64,000 nucleotides of DNA from Berkiella sp964496435 (GCA_964496435.1 CAZBZP010000006.1:62001-126000); one strand, 5' to 3'. Positions 9,393 through 18,376 are shown, numbered from the stretch's first letter. A program made the numbers and translations. The notes: generated from the letters alone by a model not told the origin.

Positions 9393-9516
9393 TGCTCAAA
9401 CCATTTTGAATTTGGACAAGGCGCCAAGCGAGCTCATCCCCAGGAGTGCACGCTTTGGTGCATGACTGGGGTGAGCAAGAGCAGGCAACGCTGTATAAAT
9501 TCAAAATGGGAAGAGC
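9393..9516 (+). repeat. Structured dispersed repeat, copy 2
   Basis: Terminal arms CCATTTTGAATTT (9401-9413) and AAATTCAAAATGG (9497-9509) pair perfectly over 13 bp. The central hairpin 9432-9476 has GCTCA/TGAGC, CCCCAG/CTGGGG and TGCAC/GTGCA stems, with the same GAG/TGA internal loop as copy 1. Its right end GGGAAGAGCAAAA supplies the likely Shine-Dalgarno for ftsN, which starts at 9521. Confidence 0.85.
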
Positions 9517-9520
9517 AAAA

Positions 9521-10252
9521 ATGACAAAGGATTATGCTAAGCGTCGCCGCAACCAACATTTGTCACGTCGCAGTGAAAGCCAGGTGAAATATCAAAGCAT
9601 ACCCGCTTGGTTATGGATGGTCGCTGGTTTATTGGTGGGCATTACCCTTTCTGGCTTACTTTATTGGAAATTGCATCGCACCCAAAGCGCACCGCATACC
9701 ATTGTAGATATTCAAGAAGATCCACCAAAAGCTAATAAAGCTGCCGTAACTAAAAAATCAAAAAAGGTCACCCTTGCGGCCAATACGCCGGATACACCCA
9801 AAAATAGTTCACGATTTGATTTTTACACTGTACTGCCCAGCATGAACAAAAAAAGCCAAGAGAGTGAAAAGGAAGCGCCCCCCACCTCAACCTTAGATAT
9901 CGCATTGAATAAGCCAAACACAAATCCTGCCTTGCAATCCCATGCTTTGGACGATGAGCCAACCTTGACTGCGCAACAAGAAGCTCAGCCTGTTACAAAG
10001 TTACCCAACCCAGGAACATATTTTATTCAAGCTGGTTCTTTTCGTAGAATAGAGCAAGCTGAAGAATTAAAGGCTGAATTGGCGCTTACCGGATTTGAAG
10101 CAAGTATTCAAACTTTTAAAATGGGCGATAGAGATAACCGATACCGCGTATTGATAGGTCCTTTCTCCAGTAAAGATCAAGCACAGAATAGACAAATGCA
10201 TCTAGAACAAGCCTTACAATTGCATAGTGTCGTGCTCAAAATCACTGTATAA
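9521..10252 (+). CDS. ftsN: FtsN-like cell division protein with SPOR domain
   Basis: 243 residues with the bitopic architecture of FtsN. A short basic cytoplasmic tail (MTKDYAKRRRNQHLSRR) precedes one membrane segment (~residues 28-50, IPAWLWMVAGLLVGITLSGL). A long low-complexity periplasmic linker follows, then a C-terminal SPOR domain (~165-243, YFIQAGSFRRIEQAEELKAE and YRVLIGPFSSKDQAQ) that binds denuded septal peptidoglycan. Position between priA and hslVU is the E. coli order, which supports FtsN. ATG 9521 is chosen because the preceding 25 in-frame codons come from the repeat and have no domain. GGAAGAG lies just upstream. Confidence 0.88.
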   Translation: MTKDYAKRRRNQHLSRRSESQVKYQSIPAWLWMVAGLLVGITLSGLLYWKLHRTQSAPHTIVDIQEDPPKANKAAVTKKSKKVTLAANTPDTPKNSSRFDFYTVLPSMNKKSQESEKEAPPTSTLDIALNKPNTNPALQSHALDDEPTLTAQQEAQPVTKLPNPGTYFIQAGSFRRIEQAEELKAELALTGFEASIQTFKMGDRDNRYRVLIGPFSSKDQAQNRQMHLEQALQLHSVVLKITV

Positions 10253-10256
10253 TGTC

Positions 10257-10346
10257 AAGTAACAAACATCTCGCGCTTAGCGTAAAAAACCAGGAAGACA
10301 CTCGCGCTAATACAATTAGCGCAAGCGTCTGAATGTTAAGTTACTT
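10257..10346 (+). repeat. Branched palindrome in the hslV leader
   Basis: Outer arms AAGTAACAAACAT (10257-10269) and ATGTTAAGTTACTT (10333-10346) pair with a small bulge. Inside is a perfect 8-bp hairpin GCGCTAAT/ATTAGCGC (10304-10311, 10315-10322), and a second copy of CTCGCGCTTAG lies near 10270. The sequence differs from the 7180/9393 family. It could be an mRNA leader structure for hslVU or a palindromic repeat; no other copy was noticed. Confidence 0.6.
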
Positions 10347-10366
10347 ACATCTTAAGGAGTTTAACT

Positions 10367-10912
10367 TTGGATCAATTCAGAGGAACGACAATTGTTGTCG
10401 TCAGAAGAGATGATAAAGTCGCTTTAGGAGGAGACGGCCAAGTCTCCTTGGGCAACACCATTCTAAAAGGCAATGCTAAAAAAGTACGCCGTTTATTTAA
10501 CAAGCAAGTTGTTGCAGGTTTCGCTGGTGGTACTGCCGATGCTTTTACCTTGTTTGAGCGCTTCGAAGCTAAGCTCGAACTTTATCAAGGCCACCTGGTC
10601 AGAGCAGCAGTTGAACTCGCAAAGGATTGGCGCCAAGACAAAATCCTAAGACGTCTTGAAGCCATGCTTGCTGTTGCTGATAAAGACGCTGCTTTAATTA
10701 TCACCGGTAATGGCGATGTCATTGAACCTGAAAAAGGTATTATCGCTATTGGCTCTGGCGGCCCCTTTGCGCAAGCTGCAGCAACAGCTTTATTAGAAAA
10801 TACCGCATTGGATGCATATAGTATTGTTGAGCGTTCATTGAAGATTGCGGCTGATATCTGCGTTTATTCCAATCATCACCTTACCATTGAAGAAATAAGC
10901 AAACCTGCTTAA
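10367..10912 (+). CDS. hslV: ATP-dependent protease HslV, peptidase subunit
   Basis: Threonine peptidase that stacks with HslU to degrade misfolded and regulatory proteins. 181 residues. Start is TTG 10367, with AAGGAG 7 nt upstream and no closer ATG. The protein opens MDQFRGTTIVVVRR. The catalytic residue is the first Thr of TTIV, so a six-residue propeptide must be removed, as I recall for HslV of Legionella and Coxiella (E. coli has only Met). GDGQVSLGN, FAGGTADAFTLFERFE, LIITGNGDV and AIGSGGPFAQAAA are canonical. First gene of hslVU. Confidence 0.96.
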   Translation: MDQFRGTTIVVVRRDDKVALGGDGQVSLGNTILKGNAKKVRRLFNKQVVAGFAGGTADAFTLFERFEAKLELYQGHLVRAAVELAKDWRQDKILRRLEAMLAVADKDAALIITGNGDVIEPEKGIIAIGSGGPFAQAAATALLENTALDAYSIVERSLKIAADICVYSNHHLTIEEISKPA

Positions 10913-10923
10913 GAGAGTTGTTA

Positions 10924-12261
10924 ATGAGTACCTCCGTTATGACCCCGCGTGAAATTGTTCATGAATTAGACAAGCATATTGTGGGACAAACCAAAGCAAA
11001 ACGTGCTGTTGCTATTGCCTTACGTAATCGTTATCGCCGTATGCAAGTTGATATCAGTTTACGTAATGAAATCACACCTAAAAATATTTTAATGATAGGG
11101 CCAACCGGTGTTGGTAAAACAGAGATTGCAAGACGGCTTGCAAGATTGGCTAAAGCGCCTTTTATTAAAGTAGAGGCAACCAAATTTACCGAAGTAGGTT
11201 ACGTTGGACGCGATGTTGAATCTATCATTCGTGACTTGGCTGAAATAGCTTATAAAATGACTCGCGAAGAAGCTCAGCTAAAAGTGAAAGAACGCGCTGA
11301 ACAAGCCGCTATTGAACGTATCTTAGACGTCTTGGTTCCCAAAGCAGGTTTTAAATTTGCCCCTCCCGAAGAAAGCATGCCCGAAGACAGTGCAGCACGT
11401 AGCGCTTTTAGGGAAAAGCTCTTGAGCGGTAAAATCGATGAACAAGAAATTGAATTAGAAGTCGCTATTCCCTCGATGGGAGTTGAAATCATGGCGCCTC
11501 CCGGCATGGAGGAAATGACCAATCAATTGCAAGGCATGTTCCAAAATTTATCCGGCAACCGTACCAAAACACGTAAAATGCGAATTAAAGAAGCTTTAAA
11601 AGTGGTGAGCGAAGAGGAAGCGGGTAAATTAGTAAATGATGAAGAAATCAAAGCCAAAGCCTTAGAAAATCTTGAGCAACATGGCATCGTATTTTTAGAT
11701 GAAATAGACAAAGTAACACAACGGGGCAATGCCAGTGGTGCGGATGTTTCTAGAGAAGGCGTACAACGTGATCTGCTCCCCTTAGTCGAAGGTTGCTCTG
11801 TTTCAACAAAGTATGGCATGGTTAAAACAGACCATATCCTCTTTATTGCCAGCGGCGCTTTTCATATGTCAAAGCCCTCTGATCTGATCCCAGAGTTACA
11901 AGGCCGCCTTCCTATTCGTGTAGAATTAGAAGCCCTAAAAACTGAAGATCTCATGCGCATTTTAACAGAGCCCAGCGCTTCGCTGACTGAACAATATAAA
12001 GCCTTGCTGGCAACAGAAGGCGTCATTGTTTCTTTTGAATCAGATGGTGTACAACGTATTGCTGAATTAGCGGCACTCGTAAATGAAAAAACCGAGAATA
12101 TTGGCGCCAGAAGACTTCATACCATCATGGAACGCTTACTTGAAAATATCTCTTTTGAAGCAAGTGAAAAGCAACAATCATATATGATTGATAGAAATTA
12201 TGTTGATCTCCAATTAGCCAATCTTGTGCAAGATCAAGACTTGAGCCGCTTCATTTTATAG
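10924..12261 (+). CDS. hslU: ATP-dependent protease HslU, unfoldase subunit
   Basis: AAA+ unfoldase (ClpY) feeding substrates to HslV. 445 residues from ATG 10924; a TTG two codons upstream is less likely. It has MTPREIVHELDKHIVGQ, Walker A GPTGVGKTEIARRLA, the family-specific KFTEVGYVGRDVESIIRDL pore and sensor region, the inserted I-domain (~residues 110-245), Walker B GIVFLDEIDKV, and a C-terminal tail DLSRFIL of the kind that docks into HslV. It lies 11 bp after hslV, so they are co-transcribed. No sigma-32 promoter was identified with confidence. Confidence 0.96.
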   Translation: MSTSVMTPREIVHELDKHIVGQTKAKRAVAIALRNRYRRMQVDISLRNEITPKNILMIGPTGVGKTEIARRLARLAKAPFIKVEATKFTEVGYVGRDVESIIRDLAEIAYKMTREEAQLKVKERAEQAAIERILDVLVPKAGFKFAPPEESMPEDSAARSAFREKLLSGKIDEQEIELEVAIPSMGVEIMAPPGMEEMTNQLQGMFQNLSGNRTKTRKMRIKEALKVVSEEEAGKLVNDEEIKAKALENLEQHGIVFLDEIDKVTQRGNASGADVSREGVQRDLLPLVEGCSVSTKYGMVKTDHILFIASGAFHMSKPSDLIPELQGRLPIRVELEALKTEDLMRILTEPSASLTEQYKALLATEGVIVSFESDGVQRIAELAALVNEKTENIGARRLHTIMERLLENISFEASEKQQSYMIDRNYVDLQLANLVQDQDLSRFIL

Positions 12262-12268
12262 GTCATTC

Positions 12269-13012
12269 ATGAATCAAAAAACAGATTTTGGTTTTCAAAG
12301 CGTCGACATAGACCAAAAGGAAAAGCTGGTAGGCGGTGTTTTTGACTCCGTAGCCAGCAGCTATGATTTAATGAATGATGCGATGTCATTAGGTATACAT
12401 CGCTTGTGGAAACGTCATGCCATTTCATTACTTTCGGTGCGCGAAGGTATGAAAGTACTTGATCTGGCCGCAGGCACCGGCGATCTCACCTGTTTAATTG
12501 CCCCACTTGTAAAAGAAAGCGGACATATCACCGTATCTGATATTAACAATAATATGCTCATGGAAGCCAAACATCGTCTTATTGATAAAGGCATCGTAGG
12601 CAATATCGACATCATCCAAGCCAATGCAGAAAGTTTACCCTTTGCTGATAATAGTTTTGACAGAGTGATCATGGGGTTTGGATTACGTAATGTTACCCAT
12701 AAAGATAGAGCACTTAAGAGTATCTATCGCGTTTTACGTCCTGGTGGGCGCATGATTATTCTAGAATTTTCTCACCCGACCAATCCCTTATTCTCACGTA
12801 TATATGATGCTTACTCATTTCATATCTTACCCAAATTGGGTGAGTGGCTTGCCAAAGACAGAGACAGTTACCAATACTTGGCTGAATCTATTCGCATGCA
12901 TCCCAATCAAGAAACGTTAAAAGCGATGGTATTAGAGGCCGGCTTTGATAAATGCGAAGTGCATAATTTAACAGGTGGCATCGTAGCCTTACATAAAGGA
13001 ATAAAATACTGA
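12269..13012 (+). CDS. ubiE: Ubiquinone/menaquinone C-methyltransferase
   Basis: SAM-dependent C-methylation of the demethoxyubiquinol (and demethylmenaquinol) ring. 247 residues. Family marks are FDSVASSYDLMNDAMSLGIH, the SAM-binding VLDLAAGTGDL, the post-I block NADNSFD-like ESLPFADNSFDRVIMGFGLRN, and LRPGGRMIILEFS. The C-terminal NLTGGIVALHKGIKY is typical. It lies 7 bp after hslU. Its stop overlaps the start of ubiJ by one base (TGATG), giving a coupled ubiE-ubiJ-ubiB operon as in E. coli. Confidence 0.96.
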   Translation: MNQKTDFGFQSVDIDQKEKLVGGVFDSVASSYDLMNDAMSLGIHRLWKRHAISLLSVREGMKVLDLAAGTGDLTCLIAPLVKESGHITVSDINNNMLMEAKHRLIDKGIVGNIDIIQANAESLPFADNSFDRVIMGFGLRNVTHKDRALKSIYRVLRPGGRMIILEFSHPTNPLFSRIYDAYSFHILPKLGEWLAKDRDSYQYLAESIRMHPNQETLKAMVLEAGFDKCEVHNLTGGIVALHKGIKY

Positions 13013-13593
13013 TGGGGCCATTGATTACTTTGTTTATTAGTGTGGTGCAAAAGCTAGATGAAAATTGCCTAGCCCCCTTAATAGCGCACCAAGATAAAAC
13101 CATTGGTATCGAAATCGAGCATTTCATACCCATTTATTTGCAAGTGACGGAAAGCGGCTTAATCTCAATTGATAAACCAGCCCATATCGATACGATTTTT
13201 TCAGGCAATCTTAATGCTTTTATGAAAACACTTTTTTCTAAGCAAAAAACACAAACTGGTATGCATATTAAAGGTGATATGGATTGTGCTAAAGCCTTTT
13301 ATGATTGCGTGCAACAGATAGATATCGATTGGGAAAGTCATTTGGCAAAGGGTGTCGGCGACAACATGGCGCATCTCATCGTCAATAGCATTAAAGAAAG
13401 TAAAAATTGGGCTCATGAAACCCTTGAGGCCCGTACCGGTGATTTGGGTCATTATCTACAAGATGAAAAAGAGCTTCTGCCCACGCGCCAAGAATGTGAA
13501 GCCTTTTATAAAGAAGTAGACATCCTTCGTCATGATGTTGAACGTGCGCAAGCAATATTAAATCACCTACAACAACGCAATGAATCAAAATAA
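13012..13593 (+). CDS. ubiJ: Ubiquinone biosynthesis accessory factor UbiJ
   Basis: 193 residues. UbiJ is an SCP2-domain lipid-binding protein that helps assemble the aerobic ubiquinone-synthesis complex. The SCP2 fold is suggested by residues ~28-110 (IGIEIEHFIPIYLQVTESG, then HIDTIFSGNLNAFMKTLF). A helical C-terminus follows (EVDILRHDVERAQAILNHLQ), as in UbiJ. The call relies heavily on position between ubiE and ubiB, because the sequence family diverges fast. Start ATG 13012 overlaps the ubiE stop. Confidence 0.88.
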   Translation: MGPLITLFISVVQKLDENCLAPLIAHQDKTIGIEIEHFIPIYLQVTESGLISIDKPAHIDTIFSGNLNAFMKTLFSKQKTQTGMHIKGDMDCAKAFYDCVQQIDIDWESHLAKGVGDNMAHLIVNSIKESKNWAHETLEARTGDLGHYLQDEKELLPTRQECEAFYKEVDILRHDVERAQAILNHLQQRNESK

Positions 13594-13601
13594 GGGATGT
13601 T

Positions 13602-15242
13602 ATGAAGTGGATTGCTAAAACAGCGCGTCTTATCCACATTCATTTTACGCTAGCTAAATATGGATTAGATAAATTCGTTTGGCATAATCCCCTATTTCGC
13701 TCAGCAAATGTCTTGATTATTTTCTATCCTTGGCGCTGGTTTGGTAAACAAACACCTCCTGATGGTCAAGCTATCCGCATGGCCTTAACAGAATTGGGCC
13801 CTATTTTCGTAAAATTTGGTCAAGTCTTATCGACGCGACGTGATTTACTTCCTGAAGATATTGCCGATGAGCTTGCCAAGCTGCAAGACAATGTGCCTCC
13901 TTTCTCAGGTGAAATAGCCAAAAGAGCAATCGAAAAAAGTCTTGGACAACCCGTTGAAAAACTCTTTAGGGAATTTGATATTGTCCCCTTAGCCAGCGCT
14001 TCGATTTCACAAGTGCATGCCGCCACCTTACATGATGGCGCTGAAGTTGTTATTAAGGTCTTACGTCCCAACATTCATGCCCATATCATGCGTGATGTTG
14101 AATTATTGGAAACCTTTGCCGGTCTTTTACAACATTGGATGAAAGGCTTTCGCCGTCTACGACCCGTTGAGGTGGTGGCAGAAATTAAACAAACCCTTAT
14201 TGATGAATTAGATCTTTTGCGAGAAGCTGCAAATGCTTCCCAATTGCGTCGAAATTTTAATAATGCTGAAAGTTTATATGTGCCACAAATTTATTGGCAC
14301 CTATCAAGAAAAAATATTCTGGTGATTGAACGCGTTCGTGGTATACCCATTTCAGATTTACAGACATTAAAAGCGAAAAACACCGATCTCAAAAAATTGG
14401 CTGAGCGCGGCGTTGAAATATTTTTTACACAAGTGTTTCGTGATTGCTTCTTTCATGCCGATATGCATCCTGGCAATATTTTTGTCAAAATAGACGATCC
14501 GAGCAATCCAAAGTATGTAGCGGTTGATTTTGGCATTATGGGAACACTGGGGCCTGAAGACCAGCGCTATTTGGGCGAAAACTTCTTAGCCTTTTTTAAA
14601 CGTGATTATCGCAAAGTTGCAGAATTACATGTTAAATCAGGCTGGGTACCGCCTTCAACGCCCATTCATGAATTTGAATCCGCTATTAGAACCGTGTGCG
14701 AACCCATTTTTGAAAAACCACTCAAAGAGATCTCCTTTGCACAAACCTTGATTCGCCTTTTTCAAACGGCGCGTCGTTTTGATATGCAAGTTCAGCCACA
14801 GCTCATTCTACTGCAGAAAACTTTGCTCAATATTGAAGGCTTAGGTCGTCAGCTCTATCCTGATTTGGACTTGTGGTTAACCGCAAAACCCTTTTTAGAA
14901 AAATGGGTGAAGAAGCAATATGGCCCTAAAGCACTGATGCGCGGCATTTGGGACAAACTCCCCTTATGGTCTGATAAATTACCCGATCTACCAGAAGCGG
15001 TTTACGATATCGCCAGATTCTTTCAAAATGAAACACATCGTTTACAATACAAATCTCTCATTCAGGAAATGGGCATTAAAAAGCGCCCGCATATTGGTCG
15101 AAAGATATTTGGTGCGACATTGTTGATTTGCGGCACTTTAGTTGCATTAACAAGCCCTTATGCGCATCTTATTCAAACTTATAGTCCTTGGATAATACTA
15201 AGCACTGCTTTGCTAGGCTTGTACATGGTGATTTCAAAGTAA
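13602..15242 (+). CDS. ubiB: Ubiquinone biosynthesis kinase-like protein UbiB
   Basis: 546 residues, ABC1/UbiB atypical kinase family, needed for ubiquinone synthesis; normal length. The signature KxGQ helix is FVKFGQVLSTRRDLLPEDI. Other family blocks are PLASASISQVHAA (the Ala-rich loop replacing the P-loop), VVIKVLRP with the catalytic Lys, FHADMHPGNIFV for the catalytic loop, and VDFGIMGTLG as the DFG equivalent. Two membrane segments close the protein (~500-520 and 525-545). It lies 8 bp after ubiJ. Confidence 0.96.
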   Translation: MKWIAKTARLIHIHFTLAKYGLDKFVWHNPLFRSANVLIIFYPWRWFGKQTPPDGQAIRMALTELGPIFVKFGQVLSTRRDLLPEDIADELAKLQDNVPPFSGEIAKRAIEKSLGQPVEKLFREFDIVPLASASISQVHAATLHDGAEVVIKVLRPNIHAHIMRDVELLETFAGLLQHWMKGFRRLRPVEVVAEIKQTLIDELDLLREAANASQLRRNFNNAESLYVPQIYWHLSRKNILVIERVRGIPISDLQTLKAKNTDLKKLAERGVEIFFTQVFRDCFFHADMHPGNIFVKIDDPSNPKYVAVDFGIMGTLGPEDQRYLGENFLAFFKRDYRKVAELHVKSGWVPPSTPIHEFESAIRTVCEPIFEKPLKEISFAQTLIRLFQTARRFDMQVQPQLILLQKTLLNIEGLGRQLYPDLDLWLTAKPFLEKWVKKQYGPKALMRGIWDKLPLWSDKLPDLPEAVYDIARFFQNETHRLQYKSLIQEMGIKKRPHIGRKIFGATLLICGTLVALTSPYAHLIQTYSPWIILSTALLGLYMVISK

Positions 15243-15301
15243 TACGCTTTAAAATCAAATAGTTAAGATAGCTACTCTTTTACATACAACAATTTATATG
15301 C

Positions 15302-15331
15302 GACTATTCAGGGATGAATGCTGGAATAGTC
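15302..15331 (+). other. Hairpin downstream of ubiB
   Basis: A perfect 8-bp inverted repeat GACTATTC (15302-15309) / GAATAGTC (15324-15331) lies in the ubiB to 15469 gap. Two smaller hairpins follow (GTTTG/CAAAC and TCGAT/ATCGA near 15335-15365). No T run follows, so a terminator role is not supported by sequence alone. Confidence 0.4.
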
Positions 15332-15468
15332 AAAGTTTGCGTACATACAAACCTCGATCATCGAAAATGACCTACCATTAATGTTACTTTTTCACTTAAA
15401 TCAGCTGTGCTACTTTAAAAATGAATACTGATATTTTGTCTTTTCCATCCCTGTTAGAGGTATATACA

Positions 15469-16512
15469 ATGAAACGTGGACCTACGGCAGAAGACAGCAT
15501 TGAAGACATCCAAAGGGAAATCAGCTCTCTTGATAAGCAACTTCAGAGTTTAAAGGATGATGGCTCCGATGATGCACTGCGTAGCCAATTAGAAACCATG
15601 AAAGCCTTTCAAATTAATCGCATTAAGAAGCTCAAAAGAACGGTAAAATACAGTGCACCTGATGCATCTAGCTCTACCGCTGAACATGACTCCCCCTCTG
15701 GCTCACCAACTCGTTCAAAGGAAAATTCACCTCCCAGACCTTATTACGAATCGGCACAAATGGCAGCGCAAGCTGCAGCTGCCGCAGGGCCTTCACCCAG
15801 TATGCCATCTAAAACACATGTTTTAGGCAGAAAGATGGGCAAAGCAGTACAAGAAGGCATGGCACTTTTTGAGGCACATGAAAGTAAGGCCAGCATTAAT
15901 GTCTCTGTTCTTAATGCCATTGAATTTCTTGAAACCATGGAAAACATTTTTAAGAGTAGTTTTGGCTCAGATTACAATTTATATAAAAATAATGGGCCTA
16001 TTGATCTTAATTTAAGAGGGATCCAAACTGAGGGCGTTGAAGCCAGTACATCCGGACGCCTATTTGCCAGAACGGATTACTTTATAAAAGCACATGACGA
16101 TAAACCCAAATCCTTTGGCACCATCGATACGCTAAAAGGACAAAGAAAAGATGGCAGCCCCTTTCATTTTGAGTCTGATTTTCATGTCCAGGTGCTAAAG
16201 GAAATGATAGCATCAAATAAGATGGCCCCAGATGATGCTGATGGGTTATTGCAACACATTGTTGATCATATCGAGACAGATCCCCAGTGGATAGCTTTTT
16301 GGCACCAGCGTCCCCATGTAGATGAAGGTTTAAAGAAGCAAATCTTGGATACCTTTGTCTATAAGATCGCCGGTGAGTGTCACAAAAGGCTAATTGAAAA
16401 CATGCCCCGCGAAAAGCAAGCAGATGTTGACTCATTTATGCAAAAACTGAAAATAGCAGCTTTGCATTTCACATCTGGCGAACCCACGAAGACAAAGATC
16501 CCTAGGGTTTAA
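15469..16512 (+). CDS. Unrecognised coiled-coil protein with Ser/Pro-rich linker
   Basis: 347 residues from ATG 15469 (AGAGG upstream); a longer frame from 15421 lacks a ribosome site. The N-terminus (~8-55, DIQREISSLDKQLQSLKDD then LETMKAFQINRIKKLKR) is a predicted coiled coil. Residues ~60-115 are low complexity, rich in Ser, Pro and Ala (SPSGSPTRSKENSPPRP, AAQAAAAAGPSPSMPSK). A soluble alpha-helical domain follows. There is no signal peptide or membrane segment. Eukaryote-like composition in a probable intracellular bacterium makes a secreted effector possible, but no catalytic motif is seen. Its 3' end overlaps mtnA by 4 bp, tail to tail. Confidence 0.6.
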   Translation: MKRGPTAEDSIEDIQREISSLDKQLQSLKDDGSDDALRSQLETMKAFQINRIKKLKRTVKYSAPDASSSTAEHDSPSGSPTRSKENSPPRPYYESAQMAAQAAAAAGPSPSMPSKTHVLGRKMGKAVQEGMALFEAHESKASINVSVLNAIEFLETMENIFKSSFGSDYNLYKNNGPIDLNLRGIQTEGVEASTSGRLFARTDYFIKAHDDKPKSFGTIDTLKGQRKDGSPFHFESDFHVQVLKEMIASNKMAPDDADGLLQHIVDHIETDPQWIAFWHQRPHVDEGLKKQILDTFVYKIAGECHKRLIENMPREKQADVDSFMQKLKIAALHFTSGEPTKTKIPRV

Positions 16513-17501
16513 AATAATTCAACAAGATCCTTCGCCTTAAACACACCAGCATCTAGAATATAGCCTGTAATTAATTTACTAGGTGTTACATCAAATGAAG
16601 GGTTATAAACTTGTGCAAGATGGGGTGCCCACATCACTTTTCCTAAAGCCCCTTTGACTTCTTCGGGTGAACGTAGCTCAATAACAATGTCATTACCGCT
16701 AGCGCATTTTGGATCTAAGGTTGTTCTTGGGGCAACAACATAGAATGGGATCTGATGATAATGGGCCAACACAGCCAAACTATAAGTGCCAATTTTATTG
16801 GCGGTATCGCCATTGGCTGCAATTCTATCTGCCCCAACGAGAATCGCATCAACTTTACCCTGCGCCATCACCATGGCAGCCATATTATCGCAAATCAAGG
16901 TATAAGGAATTTGCGCCTTTTCTAATTCCCAGGCTGTTAAACGCCCGCCCTGCAAAAGAGGACGTGTTTCACAAGGGTAAACATGCTGCACTTTCTTCTG
17001 TAAAAAAGCTTCTTTTATCACACCCAGCGCCGTGCCTGCACCTGCTGTTGCTAAGCTGCCTGTATTACAGATAGTCATCAAGCGTGCGTTTTCAGGAATA
17101 ATTTTAGCGCCATGTATTGCCATACGATTACACAGCTCAGTATCTTCTTTAAAAAGCGCTTCGCCCACTTCAAAGACAACGTTTGGATCATCTTTTAAGT
17201 GGCTTAACAAGGTTTGCATATAATTTTTGAGATTAACAGCGGTAGGACGTGTCGCAACTAATTCGCTAATCGCTGTTTTAATTTGAGCAATATTGGCACC
17301 TTGCTTTACATATTGCATTAATGAAACTAAAGCAGCGATACCAATCAAAGGGGCGCCGCGCACCTTTAAATCTTTAATCATGCCACACATATCAGCTATG
17401 GACTGACAATGTAACCAATTCTCTTCATGCGGTAGGGTTTGTTGATCTAAAACCCAAACTTCACCATCATCGTATTTAAGTGCTAAAGATTCTAATTTCA
17501 T
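16509..17501 (-). CDS. mtnA: S-methyl-5-thioribose-1-phosphate isomerase
   Basis: Converts methylthioribose-1-phosphate to methylthioribulose-1-phosphate in methionine salvage. 330 residues, eIF2B-like fold. Visible are KVRGAPLIGIAALVSL near the N-terminus, the catalytic Cys in MTICNTGSLATAGAGTALGV, and the catalytic Asp in VGADRIAANGDTANKIGTY. AMVMAQGKVDAILVG and VVAPRTTLDP are also conserved. The start overlaps the mtnP stop by 4 nt (ATGA). Last gene of a mtnB-mtnC-mtnP-mtnA operon. Confidence 0.95.
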   Translation of the reverse strand: MKLESLALKYDDGEVWVLDQQTLPHEENWLHCQSIADMCGMIKDLKVRGAPLIGIAALVSLMQYVKQGANIAQIKTAISELVATRPTAVNLKNYMQTLLSHLKDDPNVVFEVGEALFKEDTELCNRMAIHGAKIIPENARLMTICNTGSLATAGAGTALGVIKEAFLQKKVQHVYPCETRPLLQGGRLTAWELEKAQIPYTLICDNMAAMVMAQGKVDAILVGADRIAANGDTANKIGTYSLAVLAHYHQIPFYVVAPRTTLDPKCASGNDIVIELRSPEEVKGALGKVMWAPHLAQVYNPSFDVTPSKLITGYILDAGVFKAKDLVELF

Positions 17502-18376
17502 GCAAGCGCCTCTTGTTCTTCAACTGTAAGGCTAGGCGCACAAAGCACTTTCATCCACGATTGAACTTGCGGGCTTAATGTTTCTATCGGTGTGAGTAAG
17601 CCCGAGACTAAACCTTGTTCAGGGCAACCCTGTGGATATAAATCTTGTGTTTGGGGAATTAACTGTTGCATCAATCCAAAGGCTTTATGGTTATTCTGAC
17701 GCATCAGGGCAATCACTTGTTCTACAGTGACATGCTCAATACTATCATCCCAGCAGTCATAATCTGTGACAAAAGATAGTGGTAGGTAATATAGACCCGC
17801 TTCTTTGGCTAATGCGTATTCTGGGAAATTGGTCATACCAACAATATCTGCGCCCAAAAGACGATACATTCTGGATTCCACCTTGGTTGAAAAGGCAGGC
17901 CCTTCCATACAAATATATGTTTTACCATAATGAATATTAAAATCTTGTGCGCTTAAAAAGGGTTTTACCTTTTCTACTAGGTTTAAATCTACTGGGTTAG
18001 CAAGAGAGACATGCGCAACCATGCCTTCACCGCAAAAAGTGAAAGGGCGAGTTTTTGTTCTATCTAAATATTGTGTGGGCACTACACAATCACCTGGCTT
18101 TAATTCCTTTTGGAGACTGCCTACGGCTGATAAGGATAATATCTTGCTGGCACCACATTTTTTCATCGCAAAAATATTAGCGCGATAATTAATATGTGAA
18201 GGGGTAAATTCATGTTTTTTACCATGGCGTGATAAGAAAAGCACTGGAGCGCCGTTTATGGTTGCTCGCATAATCGGTGCGGATGGTTTACCAAAAGGGG
18301 TATCCACGTGTATTTCTTCAATGACATTAAACCCATCAAATTTCTCAAAACCTGAACCACCAAAAACTGCCCACAT
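17498..18376 (-). CDS. mtnP: S-methyl-5'-thioadenosine phosphorylase
   Basis: Phosphorolysis of methylthioadenosine to adenine and methylthioribose-1-phosphate, the substrate of the next gene, mtnA. 292 residues, PNP/UDP phosphorylase type II. It has VFGGSGFEKFDGF at the N-terminus, phosphate-binding FLSRHGKKHEFTPSHINYRAN, CMEGPAFSTKVESRMYR, VGMTNFPEYALAKEAGL and VTDYDCW, the last carrying the adenine-contacting Asp residues of the MTA type. Its presence explains why no mtnK kinase is needed. Confidence 0.94.
   Translation of the reverse strand: MWAVFGGSGFEKFDGFNVIEEIHVDTPFGKPSAPIMRATINGAPVLFLSRHGKKHEFTPSHINYRANIFAMKKCGASKILSLSAVGSLQKELKPGDCVVPTQYLDRTKTRPFTFCGEGMVAHVSLANPVDLNLVEKVKPFLSAQDFNIHYGKTYICMEGPAFSTKVESRMYRLLGADIVGMTNFPEYALAKEAGLYYLPLSFVTDYDCWDDSIEHVTVEQVIALMRQNNHKAFGLMQQLIPQTQDLYPQGCPEQGLVSGLLTPIETLSPQVQSWMKVLCAPSLTVEEQEALA

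Noticed and set aside
16709..17074. 121-residue + strand open frame within mtnA
   Set aside because: Antisense to a clear enzyme gene; no ribosome site or domain.
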